NCBI GenBank assembly: GCA_022573715.1
Contig: JACZTL010000024.1
Span: 1 to 42,198, forward strand
Origin: Bacteroidota bacterium
GTDB lineage: Bacteria > Bacteroidota > Ignavibacteria > Ignavibacteriales > Ignavibacteriaceae
Direction: 5' to 3'
DNA length: 42,198 nt
Part shown: piece after piece, positions 9,354 through 17,917 of the stretch
How positions within the stretch are numbered: the first letter of the stretch is position 1
How the letters are laid out: each line of letters opens with the position of its first letter
The notes under the pieces: generated by a model
Database searches by the model: none
What the model was told of the DNA's origin: nothing
What the model saw: only the letters and a program-made list of their open reading frames with translations
Position numbers and translations under genes: made by a program

Positions 9354-9385
9354 GGTGTCACGGACAATACCGTGACACCATTTTT
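9354..9385 (+). terminator. Rho-independent terminator
   Basis: Perfect 10-bp arms GGTGTCACGG (9354-9363) and CCGTGACACC (9370-9379) around a 6-nt loop, followed by ATTTTT, sit 15 bp after the tricorn-like gene. The arm sequence recurs in the hairpin at 10225-10248. Confidence 0.8.
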
Positions 9386-9452
9386 AGATAAATATTGTCA
9401 TTCAGACCATTCTGTCTACGGCAATATTCTTAGTTAAATTTTTGTATTATTT

Positions 9453-10154
9453 TTATTGTATCTGAGAAGTAGTAATGATATTCTTCCAAGGTCCGTCAAG
9501 AATATTCTCAAACTTTACAAATTGCCAGCTAACTATATCCAGTCCTGTAAGTCCAAGATAATCCCTTACTGCAGGTGATAAATCAAGTCCTGCATTGTTA
9601 ATTTGGTTTAAAGGTTGTTCGCTGCCAAATACATATTGTGCATCGTCTGTTTCAAATGGACCAACATCCTCCCATTGTGCAAATGCTACCTTGTCTCCCT
9701 TAATTATTTGTATCCATACGTTCTTGCACATTGATTCATTCTGTCCCCAGTTTTTTTCACTTGCCCAAAAAACAGTTGTGAATGCACTCTGTTTTCTTAT
9801 GCCTGCATTGTTAAAATCATCATAAGGCAAAGCAAAATAAAAAGGGTTTTCTTTAGGAGTGAATGAAGCTGGGAAATATCCAATTCTATTATTTGGATCA
9901 TCTAAACCGCCATAGTGCTCTTCCCATTTACTGTCCCACGCGCTTACATCATTTGCAATAAAACCATTTGAAGAATCTGCCAATTCACCAACCCAAAATG
10001 TTGTGGCAGTAATATTGGTATGTGTTGGATATGTTGAAGATGCAAGTATTAATGCGTCATTACTTGTAGCTGATTTATCTGAGCAGGATAAAGCAAACAG
10101 CGACAAATAAAATGTAACATTTAGGAGTAATGTTTGTTTAATAATTTTTGGCAT
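9453..10154 (-). CDS. Secreted or lipid-anchored protein of unknown function
   Basis: This 233-aa protein has a hydrophobic N-terminus ending ALSC-SDKS; C24 is a candidate lipidation site with a relaxed lipobox. The mature part is rich in aromatic and acidic residues: TTFWVGE, SAWDSKWEEHYGG, FYFALPYDDF, then FAQWEDVGPFETDDAQYVFG and PAVRDYLGL. The segment around WEDVGPF resembles double-psi beta-barrel domains (RlpA/expansin-like), where an Asp lies in a similar setting, but this is only a resemblance. I do not recognise a characterised family. It is convergent with the tricorn-like gene, and the terminator hairpin at 9354-9379 may serve both. Confidence 0.7.
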   Translation of the reverse strand: MPKIIKQTLLLNVTFYLSLFALSCSDKSATSNDALILASSTYPTHTNITATTFWVGELADSSNGFIANDVSAWDSKWEEHYGGLDDPNNRIGYFPASFTPKENPFYFALPYDDFNNAGIRKQSAFTTVFWASEKNWGQNESMCKNVWIQIIKGDKVAFAQWEDVGPFETDDAQYVFGSEQPLNQINNAGLDLSPAVRDYLGLTGLDIVSWQFVKFENILDGPWKNIITTSQIQ

Positions 10155-10224
10155 ATGTAGTTTCTAATATATAAAATTGTTTTTAAAAATAATACACCTA
10201 CCTCATAACCAGCTTTTGTAAGGC

Positions 10225-10248
10225 TGTCACGAATCATTCCGTGACACC
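10225..10248. repeat. GTCACG hairpin related to the 9354 terminator
   Basis: TGTCACGAA and TTCCGTGACA form an imperfect hairpin (10225-10246). The right side contains CCGTGACACC, identical to the arm of the terminator at 9370-9379. It lies just past the stop of the DoxX gene (minus strand). No T-run is visible, so termination activity is uncertain; it may be a dispersed repeat. Confidence 0.5.
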
Positions 10249-10283
10249 ACTTTAATTTTGGGAATCTTTTATTGTTAAGAAAG

Positions 10284-10751
10284 TTATTCGGATGATTCGG
10301 GTTTTAATCTTTCTTTCAAATATTTATCTATTGAAAACAAACCTGCTCCGGTAATCAGCAAAGAAATTAATGCCGCAATGTACAGCAGGTTTAGTTCGTA
10401 ACCCGGCATTCCATATTTAGGACCTGCTTCTATTATAACAGTTATATTCATTACATTAAAGCCTTGTGAGATATTTACACTAAACATTGCCACAAGCATA
10501 TTCAATATAAGGATGATACTAGCAATACTTACAAAAGCGCCTAAGAGTATTGCTATTCCTCCAAAAAATTCTACTGCCCCAATTACCCAAGAAATTATTG
10601 TTGCTCCCGGAATCCCGATATCGTTAAGCATACGCAGAAAAATGTCGTGACCCCAAGAAGTGAAAAGCTTTATGGATCCGTGATAGATGAAGCCAATTCC
10701 GATGATAATTCTAATAGCCATCGGACCCCAAGCAGTTGAAAGTTTAGTCAT
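10284..10751 (-). CDS. DoxX family membrane protein
   Basis: This 155-aa protein has four hydrophobic helices and the DoxX signature: WGPMAIRIIIGIGFIYHG near the N-terminus, then FGGIAILLGAFVSIA and the GYELNLLYIAAL helix. DoxX-family proteins are small membrane proteins, some tied to thiosulfate:quinone oxidoreductase or to redox stress complexes; the specific partner is unknown here. AAGAGG precedes the ATG at the right distance. Flanking hairpins on both sides suggest it is transcribed alone. Confidence 0.85.
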   Translation of the reverse strand: MTKLSTAWGPMAIRIIIGIGFIYHGSIKLFTSWGHDIFLRMLNDIGIPGATIISWVIGAVEFFGGIAILLGAFVSIASIILILNMLVAMFSVNISQGFNVMNITVIIEAGPKYGMPGYELNLLYIAALISLLITGAGLFSIDKYLKERLKPESSE

Positions 10752-10860
10752 AGTTAATGCCTCTTTAATTAATTGAACTAAAGAATTATTTAAGCTTATT
10801 AAAGAATTAAATAAATGATTTTTTTCTCTGTCATATTTCTTTTATGTGTCTTTTGTAAGA

Positions 10861-10907
10861 CTGTTACTGCCTGCCCCGAAATTTATTCGGGGGTCGTACA
10901 GTGACAG
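10861..10907 (-). terminator. Two-level hairpin after the YdeI-like gene
   Basis: The outer arms CTGTTACTG (10861-10869) and CAGTGACAG (10899-10907) enclose an inner stem CCCCGAA (10874-10880) / TTCGGGG (10886-10892). It begins 3 nt past the stop of the minus-strand gene at 10911, which fits a terminator. There is no clear T-run. The GGCTGTCAC end is shared with the repeat near 10222. Confidence 0.5.
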
Positions 10908-10910
10908 CCT

Positions 10911-11477
10911 TTACTTCATACCTAATTTTTTATTTTGATTTAACAGTGCAATAGATTCTTTTAAACGCCGTTCTTTTGTCTCGTCTCTCTTTGCGGCTCT
11001 TATCCACCAAATATATTGTTTTTTATAACTCGGTGCCAACGTATTAAAATTTTTCCAGACTATTTTGTCTTTCATAAAAGCTTTTATAATTTCCGGGGGG
11101 ATGAAAAGTACTTTAGCATTTCTGACTTCCAGAATTTCTTTTGAGTAGTTTAATTTTCTCTCGAATGCAGTCAGTCCCGCTTTAGTCATTCTTTTATCTT
11201 TTATTAATTGCCCGGCAAGTTTAATATTATACGGAGACCATTTGCTCTTTTCTTTGCGGGGTGTAAATTTATATGTAAATCTTTCGTCGTCTATTCTTTT
11301 TTTAAGACCGTCAACCCAGACAAAACAAAGGGCTTCCTCCAATGCTTCTTTGTACGTTATACTTGGTTTGCCTGAGTGCTTTTTGTAAAAAACCAGCAAA
11401 ATTTCTTTTTGTTTATCGTGATTTTTCTTAAGCCATTTTCTCCATTCATTTCTATTTTTTGCATAAAATGTTTTCAT
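10911..11477 (-). CDS. YdeI/OmpD-associated family protein
   Basis: This 188-aa soluble protein has the YdeI/OmdA ('bacteriocin-protection') architecture: an N-terminal half with FYAKNRNEWRKWL, SITYKEALEEALCFVWVDGLKKRIDDE and KFTPRKEKSKWSPYN, and a C-terminal OmdA-type segment with WKNFNTLAPSYKKQYIWWI and AKRDETKERRLKESI. These C-terminal motifs are diagnostic of the family. Biochemical function is not established; links to antimicrobial peptide resistance are known only for a few members. The ATG is at 11475-11477 and the gene ends at a hairpin. Confidence 0.85.
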   Translation of the reverse strand: MKTFYAKNRNEWRKWLKKNHDKQKEILLVFYKKHSGKPSITYKEALEEALCFVWVDGLKKRIDDERFTYKFTPRKEKSKWSPYNIKLAGQLIKDKRMTKAGLTAFERKLNYSKEILEVRNAKVLFIPPEIIKAFMKDKIVWKNFNTLAPSYKKQYIWWIRAAKRDETKERRLKESIALLNQNKKLGMK

Positions 11478-11575
11478 AATATAAATGATAAATATAAGTA
11501 GTTAGGAATTTAATCTCACTTATGCGGCGTCCGATTGATTGGCTGCTTATCCAGGTATATGAAATAATTATTGTT

Positions 11576-12226
11576 CTATTTGTTAATGATTTTTAAAAGT
11601 TCACTTAATTCATTTTCAGATTGATCAAGAACTTTATCTAGGGTTAACCAATTAATATAATACCTTCCATCCGGTTGCTTTGTCATTTTAGATTTTGCCA
11701 GCACATCTATATCGTCTTTGTCGATAGTTATAACAAAATTCTCATAGTAGATCCATTTTTTATCACTGGAGTTTCTAATCCAGATAATAACTTTGTATGT
11801 TTCTGCAATAAAATTTGATAATAATGAATCTGTATGTGGGATAAATAGTATTCGCTTTACAGAGCTCTCCATTTTTCCTAATTCAAAAGAAATAAAAGGT
11901 TCAAGCGATGGTGGAATTAAATCCTTGCCTAGAGTTAGGCTTCGATTACGAACAATAGCATAGCTTCTAAATAAAAATTTTTTGTCATTTGTTTGAAGTT
12001 CTAAAGCAACATCTTCTATAACGCCTCGTCTTGCACCATTATTAGTGAAAACTAAATCTAATTGAATACAATCTTGACGCAATTCTTCTGCCCACGGATT
12101 TTTAGATATAGTAATACGTCCAGCAGTTTTAATTGAGAGATCAAAAGGTTTGAGATAATCAATATAAAGTAGAATTCCAGATATTATAAGAGCTATACTA
12201 GATATTAGAAGAGCTAGAATGAACAT
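11576..12226 (-). CDS. Hypothetical protein with N-terminal membrane anchor
   Basis: This is a 216-aa protein: one N-terminal hydrophobic helix (about 2-24), then a soluble region of alternating strands (DCIQLDLVFTNNGARRGVIEDVALELQ, about 52-78) that looks like a beta-sandwich, and an acidic helical tail (LDQSENELSELLKIINK). The FTNNGARRGVIEDV segment resembles Ig-like folds found in small membrane-anchored proteins. I do not recognise the family. AGGTGAT precedes the ATG. Confidence 0.55.
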   Translation of the reverse strand: MFILALLISSIALIISGILLYIDYLKPFDLSIKTAGRITISKNPWAEELRQDCIQLDLVFTNNGARRGVIEDVALELQTNDKKFLFRSYAIVRNRSLTLGKDLIPPSLEPFISFELGKMESSVKRILFIPHTDSLLSNFIAETYKVIIWIRNSSDKKWIYYENFVITIDKDDIDVLAKSKMTKQPDGRYYINWLTLDKVLDQSENELSELLKIINK

Positions 12227-12647
12227 CTAATTATCACCTAAAATCTTTTCCATTGGTCTTCCTTTTTGCTCAATGGCTAACTATTAAATATGCCCAAATA
12301 ACGGTCTTAAATTCGGCAGAAAATTAAAAAAATTGTTCTTATCTATCAACCGCTTTTTAACTATTAGTTCTATATTTTTTAGGCTTAAAGAATATTTAGT
12401 GTGAAATTTAAACCCCAGTTTTATTTGTATATATTAACTTAATCCAATTATTATTCAAAACAAATACTTAGTTAAATATTTTTGAAAAATAATTGTGGGT
12501 TAAAAGGTTCAAGGTGAAATGCTAATATTTAATTCCAGTCTAAATCAGACTGTTCAATTCAAAATATTATAGAGATAAATTCCAAGAACCAATAAAAGCG
12601 TAATGGGAATAATCCACTAAGAAAATGAGGTTTGTTTGATGTGATGG
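12227..12647. other. AT-rich intergenic region without a gene
   Basis: These 421 bp lie between two minus-strand genes. I see no open frame with gene-like composition, no tRNA and no strong hairpin. It must hold the promoter of the gene ending at 11576 and the end of the transcript from the next gene. Confidence 0.6.
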
Positions 12648-13028
12648 TTAGGTGTTTGAATTTTTATTATATAATCGTATCTCTTTCCAGATCCTTATTA
12701 AGGCTACCAATACCACCGAAAGTCCAACAAACTCTCCAATGACCAATGGCCAAAACCCTTGCTTCAGATCCCCTAATAAACCTAATATAGTCCAAGGAAT
12801 ATAAACCAAGGATAGCACTATTAGAGTCCATAGCTTAGGTACACGAAGACCATAATAAGCCGTTAAAAATCCTACAGAGCCTAAAATTAAAAATAACGGA
12901 CCCTGCCAGTTATAACCGGGGGGAATCATTTTCGCAAAATAGAAACCCGTTACAATAAGTCCGCTGACAAGAAAAATTATACTAATAGCAATTAATATAT
13001 ATCTTGCCATTTTTAATGATATAAACAT
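12648..13028 (-). CDS. Small four-helix membrane protein of unknown function
   Basis: This is a 126-aa protein with four hydrophobic segments (about 8-32, 44-62, 66-86 and 92-114), short polar loops (PPGYNWQGP) and a basic, Asn-rich C-terminal tail. The start at 13028 is chosen over the internal Met7 because GAGGGGAAG lies directly upstream. No family is recognised. It is divergent from the ybbR-tmk-ctp group across about 170 bp. Confidence 0.6.
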   Translation of the reverse strand: MFISLKMARYILIAISIIFLVSGLIVTGFYFAKMIPPGYNWQGPLFLILGSVGFLTAYYGLRVPKLWTLIVLSLVYIPWTILGLLGDLKQGFWPLVIGEFVGLSVVLVALIRIWKEIRLYNKNSNT

Positions 13029-13185
13029 CTTCCCCTCACATAATTATAAGCTAAAATTAAATTTAAAAATTCCTATACTGTAAATCAAAAAATCCTTTCT
13101 TCTTCAGACAAGCAAAATTTCCGTCATTTGCCGGACAAGCATAATTACCGCCTGCGGCGTGTAAACAAAATTCATAATTATTATT

Positions 13186-13193
13186 TATATTTG
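13186..13193 (+). promoter_or_regulatory. Candidate TAnnTTTG (-7) promoter element
   Basis: TATATTTG matches the Bacteroidota -7 consensus TAnnTTTG. It ends 4 nt before the ATG of the ybbR-like gene, so the transcript would be leaderless or nearly so. No convincing -33 TTTG is seen at the expected spacing, hence the low confidence. Confidence 0.3.
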
Positions 13194-13197
13194 TGTT

Positions 13198-14112
13198 ATG
13201 AGAAAGAACATTCATATAATAATTTTGTCATTACTATTTTCTATAGTACTTTGGGCGTCAATAACAATGTCAAACGATTATTACACAACTTACAATTTCC
13301 CACTTGAGCTTGTGGACTTTCCAAAGGGTTATTCCTCCGGTGTGGAAATACCGAAAGACATATCAGTAAAATTGAAGGGACAGGGCTGGAAATTATTTGC
13401 TTTTAATTTAGGTGCACTTTCGGTTTATAAAGTTTCCGTAGGAAAGGGAAGGGGGAAAAAAGTTCTGAACCTTGCAACTTTTTTAGGAGAAAACCAATGG
13501 CTCTCGTCCGTTGTTGAGGTATTAAATATTCAACCAAATACAATAAGAATAAATGTAGAAAGGACGAGGACTAAAAAATTAAAAATTATTCCTCAAATAA
13601 AATTAGGTTTTAAGCAGGGTTACGGTTTGGCAACAAAGATAAAAATATCACCTGACACAGTTAAAGTTACCGGTCCGAGAAGTACGATGAGAAAATTAAA
13701 CTCTGTACTTACAAATGAAATTGAATTAAACGAACTTGATAAATCGACACAAAAAGAAATTGCACTTATGGATATTCAGGGTGTAACATATTCTCCGGGT
13801 AAAATAAATATAACATTGGACGTTCAGAAAATAGTAGAAATGAATATTGAAGAAATCAGCGTTGAAGTTTTGAATGTTCCAAGGAACAGGGAAGTAGTAT
13901 TACTGCCGAACAAAATAACAATAAGCATAAGAGGCGGAATTGATGTCCTCGGAAAATTAACAAACGATCAGTTTAAAGCTTCCGTTAATTACAGGGATAT
14001 TATACGCGATCTATCGGGAAGCATTCAGCCTAAAATAATATTACCCGAAAATACCACATTGCTCTTTACACAACCGGAGAGAGTTCAATACGTAATTAAA
14101 AGATACAGATAA
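13198..14112 (+). CDS. YbbR-like domain protein (CdaR-type)
   Basis: This is a 304-aa protein with one N-terminal membrane helix (IHIIILSLLFSIVLWASI) followed by tandem YbbR beta domains. The repeat hallmarks are FPLELVDFPKGY, IPKDISVKLKGQGW, YGLATKIKISPDTVKVTGP and EVVLLPNKITISIRGG. In Firmicutes the equivalent CdaR regulates the c-di-AMP cyclase CdaA; in Bacteroidota-like genomes YbbR proteins often stand apart from the cyclase, as here. The gene heads a tight set with tmk (21 bp gap) and a C-terminal protease (1 bp gap). Confidence 0.8.
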   Translation: MRKNIHIIILSLLFSIVLWASITMSNDYYTTYNFPLELVDFPKGYSSGVEIPKDISVKLKGQGWKLFAFNLGALSVYKVSVGKGRGKKVLNLATFLGENQWLSSVVEVLNIQPNTIRINVERTRTKKLKIIPQIKLGFKQGYGLATKIKISPDTVKVTGPRSTMRKLNSVLTNEIELNELDKSTQKEIALMDIQGVTYSPGKINITLDVQKIVEMNIEEISVEVLNVPRNREVVLLPNKITISIRGGIDVLGKLTNDQFKASVNYRDIIRDLSGSIQPKIILPENTTLLFTQPERVQYVIKRYR

Positions 14113-14133
14113 AACATAAGGAACAAATATTTA

Positions 14134-14754
14134 ATGTTTATCACTTTTGAGGGAATAGATTTCTGCGGTAAGTCAACTCAAATTGAATTACTGAAAAAAC
14201 ATTTTATATCCGAAAATAAAAAAGTAGAAATTATACGCGAGCCGGGCGGAACGGCAATATCAGAAAAGATAAGAGAACTTCTTCTATCCAAAATACATAA
14301 AGAAATGTTTATGGAACCTGAAATATTTCTCTTCTCGGCAAGCCGTGCTCAGCTTGTTAGGGAAAAAATACAGCCTTTGCTGGATGAAGGATATTATGTA
14401 CTTTCAGATCGTTTTCATGATTCAACAACTGCTTACCAGGGTTACGGTAGAGGTGTTGATCTTGATACGGTAAATAAAATAAACTACCTTGCAATAGACG
14501 GTACATTGCCTGATCTGACATTTATAATTGATATTCCAGTAGAAGTTGCAGAATCAAGGAAAATGGAAAAGGAAGAGGGGCAGCTTGACAGGCTGGAGAT
14601 TTTAGACAACGAATTTTTCAACCGTGTAAGAGAAGGATATTTAACAATGGAGCAACAGGAAGAAAGATTTAAAGTTATCGACGGTGTGTTGAGTATTGAA
14701 AGCATAAGTGAAAAAATAATAAACGAAGTAAAAAGATTGGAGAAAAAAAGTTAG
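14134..14754 (+). CDS. tmk: Thymidylate kinase
   Basis: This 206-aa enzyme phosphorylates dTMP to dTDP. Signatures are the P-loop FEGIDFCGKSTQ (residues 5-16), REPGGTAISEKIRELLL, the DRF motif in LSDRFHDSTTAYQGYGRG, and IDIPVE. The loop reads IDFCGKST where most enzymes have IDGxGKST, so the first loop glycine is replaced by Phe; the catalytic Lys13 and Ser14 are intact. AAGGA lies upstream of the ATG. The stop is one base before the start of the protease gene, so the two are cotranscribed. Confidence 0.95.
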   Translation: MFITFEGIDFCGKSTQIELLKKHFISENKKVEIIREPGGTAISEKIRELLLSKIHKEMFMEPEIFLFSASRAQLVREKIQPLLDEGYYVLSDRFHDSTTAYQGYGRGVDLDTVNKINYLAIDGTLPDLTFIIDIPVEVAESRKMEKEEGQLDRLEILDNEFFNRVREGYLTMEQQEERFKVIDGVLSIESISEKIINEVKRLEKKS

Positions 14755-14755
14755 C

Positions 14756-16405
14756 ATGAATAGGAAAAAAATAAAAATAATACTTGTATCATTTTTTGTC
14801 GCAGTATTTTTTACTGGATTTGTTTTTGTAACCGATAAATATTTTGAGATTTCAAAAAACATTGAACTGTTCAGTAAGGTCTATAAAGAAGTTACTTTCA
14901 ATTATGTTGAGGATATTGACCCGGCGCAGTTTATGCGTGCAGGCATTAATGGTATGCTTGGTTCCTTGGACCCTTACACAATTTTTATAGACGAAAACAA
15001 AAAAAAAGATTATGATCTGCTTACAACAGGAAAATACGGAGGCATTGGAGTTTCTATCGGGGTAAGGGGAGAGAAGGTCACTATTATTAATGTCTTCGAT
15101 GGATATTCTTCACAAAGACAGGGTTTGCGTGTTGGAGATGTTTTAATCGAAGTCGGAGGTACTAAAATCATTCCCGATAATATTGATTTTATTTCTTCAC
15201 TTGTTAAAGGCGAACCCGGAACCACTGTTAATTTAAAAATACAGCGCAACGGAGATAAGGACACTTTAAGTTTTAATCTTGTCAGAGAAGTAGTAATTGT
15301 TAAAAGTTTATTATATGCCGATTTCTATCCTAAAAATTCGAATAATGTTTATCTTAAATTAAGCAACTTCAGCCGTTCCGCTTCCGATGAAATAAGAAGA
15401 GCTTTAAAAGATCTACGGAAAGAAAAAACTATAAAATCCATTGTGCTTGACTTAAGAGGAAATCCCGGAGGTTTGCTGGATGTGGCAGTAAATTTATGCG
15501 ATGACTTTCTTCCGAAGGGTAATTTAATAGTTACGACTCTGGGTAGAGAAAAAACAAATGAAAATAAATTTTATTCTCTTCATAAGCCGTTAATAGAAAA
15601 TGCCAAAATTGTTGTACTTATAAACGGGGCAAGTGCTTCAGCTTCAGAGATTGTTTCCGGTGCGCTGCAGGATCACGACCAAGCCGTAATAGTTGGAACA
15701 AAATCTTTTGGTAAAGGATTAGTTCAAACAATAACACCCTTAAATTATAATACATCTATAAAAATTACTACTGCTAAATATTTCACTCCTAGCGGAAGAA
15801 GTATTCAGAGAATTGATTATTCAAAAGACAATAAAGTAATTGCCAAATCGGATTCAATTGTTAAAACTTCTTTTAAAACAGACAATAAAAGGACAGTATT
15901 TAGTGGAGGTGGAATAAATCCTGATACAACAGTAAAGCGAAAAAAATTGTCGGAAATTACGAAAGCTCTTCTTGCCAAAGGTACTTTTTTCACTTTTGCC
16001 GATCATTATTATTATGCTCATCGAAAGATTAATTTTAATAAATTGAATGATCACACTTTACTCAATGATTTTAAAAAATATCTAATTTCCAATAAATTTA
16101 AGTATAAATCCAAAAGTGAAAAAGAGTTGAACCAGCTTATTGCAAATCTTAAAAATAAAACAGTGTATAAAAATGTTATCGGCAATTTAAATAAAATTAA
16201 AAATGAAATGAAAGAGCTGCATAAAAAAGCAATAGACAGCAACAAAAAAGATATTTTGGATCAACTTAAAAGCGAGCTTGCATCGCGTTATAAAGGAGCA
16301 AACGGGAGAATAGAAGAATTGCTTAAACACGACAATCAATTTCAGTTTGCCGTTAAGCTTACAAATAATAAAAAATTGTACAGAAAACTTTTACAGGTAA
16401 AATAG
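14756..16405 (+). CDS. C-terminal processing protease (S41A, Prc/CtpA-like)
   Basis: This 549-aa protein has an N-terminal signal-anchor (KIILVSFFVAVFFTGFVFV), a helical segment, a PDZ domain (about 90-175, with YGGIGVSIG and GLRVGDVLIEVGG) and the S41 catalytic core. The Ser-Lys dyad is S295 (in GASASASE) and K320 (in KSFGKG), exactly 25 residues apart as in CtpB and D1P. The enzyme cleaves C-terminal tails of periplasmic proteins. An extra C-terminal domain of about 150 residues, rich in Lys and Asn, follows the catalytic core; such tails occur in Bacteroidota homologues. It closes the ybbR-tmk-ctp set; the inverted repeat at 16423 lies just downstream. Confidence 0.92.
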   Translation: MNRKKIKIILVSFFVAVFFTGFVFVTDKYFEISKNIELFSKVYKEVTFNYVEDIDPAQFMRAGINGMLGSLDPYTIFIDENKKKDYDLLTTGKYGGIGVSIGVRGEKVTIINVFDGYSSQRQGLRVGDVLIEVGGTKIIPDNIDFISSLVKGEPGTTVNLKIQRNGDKDTLSFNLVREVVIVKSLLYADFYPKNSNNVYLKLSNFSRSASDEIRRALKDLRKEKTIKSIVLDLRGNPGGLLDVAVNLCDDFLPKGNLIVTTLGREKTNENKFYSLHKPLIENAKIVVLINGASASASEIVSGALQDHDQAVIVGTKSFGKGLVQTITPLNYNTSIKITTAKYFTPSGRSIQRIDYSKDNKVIAKSDSIVKTSFKTDNKRTVFSGGGINPDTTVKRKKLSEITKALLAKGTFFTFADHYYYAHRKINFNKLNDHTLLNDFKKYLISNKFKYKSKSEKELNQLIANLKNKTVYKNVIGNLNKIKNEMKELHKKAIDSNKKDILDQLKSELASRYKGANGRIEELLKHDNQFQFAVKLTNNKKLYRKLLQVK

Positions 16406-16422
16406 AAACGTAATACCTGTCC

Positions 16423-16451
16423 GTTTAAGTTCGTTTTCAACGAACGTAAAC
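16423..16451. promoter_or_regulatory. Near-perfect inverted repeat upstream of the glcD-like gene
   Basis: Arms GTTTAAGTTCGTT (16423-16435) and AACGAACGTAAAC (16439-16451) pair at 12 of 13 positions around TTC. No T-run follows, so it is either an intrinsic terminator lacking a tail for the protease gene or an operator for the hydroxyacid dehydrogenase genes, whose first ATG is 26 bp downstream. Confidence 0.5.
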
Positions 16452-16477
16452 AGATATTAAGTCTCTATTGCCCTTTT

Positions 16478-17917
16478 ATGGACAAAACTATAAAATCAAA
16501 ATTAAAAAAAATTGTTGGCAATGCTAATTTCTTTGATTCCAATGAAGACAAATTAAGCTATTCTTTTGATGCAACACCTCTTTATCAGCAATTACCCGAA
16601 GCAGTAATCTTTCCCGAAAATGATGAACAAATTTCTCAAATTATTAGACTTGCAAACAGGGAAAGATTTAACATTGTACCGCGTGGAGCAGGCACAGGTC
16701 TTAGCGGCGGTTCTATTCCGGTAGAGAACAGCATTTCAATTGTAATGACCAAATGGGATAAAATTTTAGAAGTTGATTCTGCAAATCTTACTGCAACAGT
16801 ACAACCGGGTGTAATAACAGGCTACCTTCAAAATGAAGTAGAAAAATTAGGTCTTTTTTATCCGCCTGATCCGGGTAGCTCAAATGTTTGTACAATCGGG
16901 GGAAACGTTGCAAATAATGCAGGAGGTTTGAGAGGACTAAAATACGGTGTTACAAAAAATTATGTAATGGGTGTTGAGATGGTTCTTCCGAACGGTGACC
17001 TATTAAGAACCGGGGGTAAAAATGTAAAAGATGCAGCAGGTTATAACCTTAAAGATTTCATAGTCGGCAGTGAAGGTACACTCGGAATAATTACAAAAGT
17101 AATGCTCAGACTTATACCAAAACCAAAATCCTTTTCGACAATAATAGCATTTTTTGATAATATGATTGACTGTTCAAATGCTATTTCTGGAATTATTAAT
17201 TCTTTCATCACTCCTGCAATGATGGAGTTTATGGACAGAACTACTCTAAACTGTGTTGAAGATTATGCAAAACTTGGTCTGCCAAAAAATTCCGAGGCTG
17301 TTTTATTACTTGAATTTGACGGGAGGGAAGATGCAGTAAGAGAAGATTCTGAGATTGTAAAAAAGATATTCTCAGATAATAGAGCATCAATTATTAAAAC
17401 AGCAGATACGATTTTAGAATCAACTAATTTAAAAGCGGCAAGAAGAAGTGCATTCAGTGCGCTTGCAAGGGTTAAACCTACAACGATATTAGAAGATGTA
17501 ACCGTACCAAGAACGGAATTCCCTGTCCTCATTGAAAAAGTAAAACAAGCTGCCAAGGACAACAATGTAATTTTCGGCAACTTTGGGCACGCAGGTGACG
17601 GTAATCTTCACCCAACTTGTCTTACAGATGAAAGAGATACTTCTGAAATAGATAGAGCACACAAAGCCTTTGAATTTATTTTTAACGAAGCAATAAAGTT
17701 AGGCGGTACTATTACAGGTGAACACGGAACGGGTCTTGCAAAAAAAGACTTTCTTGAAAATGTTGCGGGCATTCCCGGTGTAGAAATGATGAAAAAAATA
17801 AAATCAGTAATTGATGAAAATAATATCTTAAATCCGGGTAAGATATTTTCAAATGCACCCCGTTGTGAAGGCACACTCCCATTTAACAAGAACCAGATAA
17901 AGTCCTTTAATGGATAG
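16478..17917 (+). CDS. FAD-linked oxidoreductase, GlcD/D-lactate dehydrogenase type
   Basis: This is a 479-aa VAO-family flavoprotein. The N-terminal FAD-binding domain has PRGAGTGLSGGSIP (68-81), PPDPGSSN with GGNVANNAGG, and GSEGTLGIITKV. The C-terminal oxidase domain ends with the signature GHAGDGNLHP and EHGTGLAKKDFL. Such proteins oxidise glycolate or D-lactate and pass electrons through the neighbouring iron-sulfur subunit to quinone. Its last 8 nt overlap the start of the Fe-S gene, so the two are coupled. The substrate (glycolate, D-lactate or another 2-hydroxyacid) cannot be fixed from sequence. No separate GlcE-like subunit is present. Confidence 0.9.
   Translation: MDKTIKSKLKKIVGNANFFDSNEDKLSYSFDATPLYQQLPEAVIFPENDEQISQIIRLANRERFNIVPRGAGTGLSGGSIPVENSISIVMTKWDKILEVDSANLTATVQPGVITGYLQNEVEKLGLFYPPDPGSSNVCTIGGNVANNAGGLRGLKYGVTKNYVMGVEMVLPNGDLLRTGGKNVKDAAGYNLKDFIVGSEGTLGIITKVMLRLIPKPKSFSTIIAFFDNMIDCSNAISGIINSFITPAMMEFMDRTTLNCVEDYAKLGLPKNSEAVLLLEFDGREDAVREDSEIVKKIFSDNRASIIKTADTILESTNLKAARRSAFSALARVKPTTILEDVTVPRTEFPVLIEKVKQAAKDNNVIFGNFGHAGDGNLHPTCLTDERDTSEIDRAHKAFEFIFNEAIKLGGTITGEHGTGLAKKDFLENVAGIPGVEMMKKIKSVIDENNILNPGKIFSNAPRCEGTLPFNKNQIKSFNG

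Noticed and set aside
12227-12647. Possible tRNA or small RNA in the intergenic gap
   Set aside because: No cloverleaf, T-loop or stable hairpin could be found by eye.
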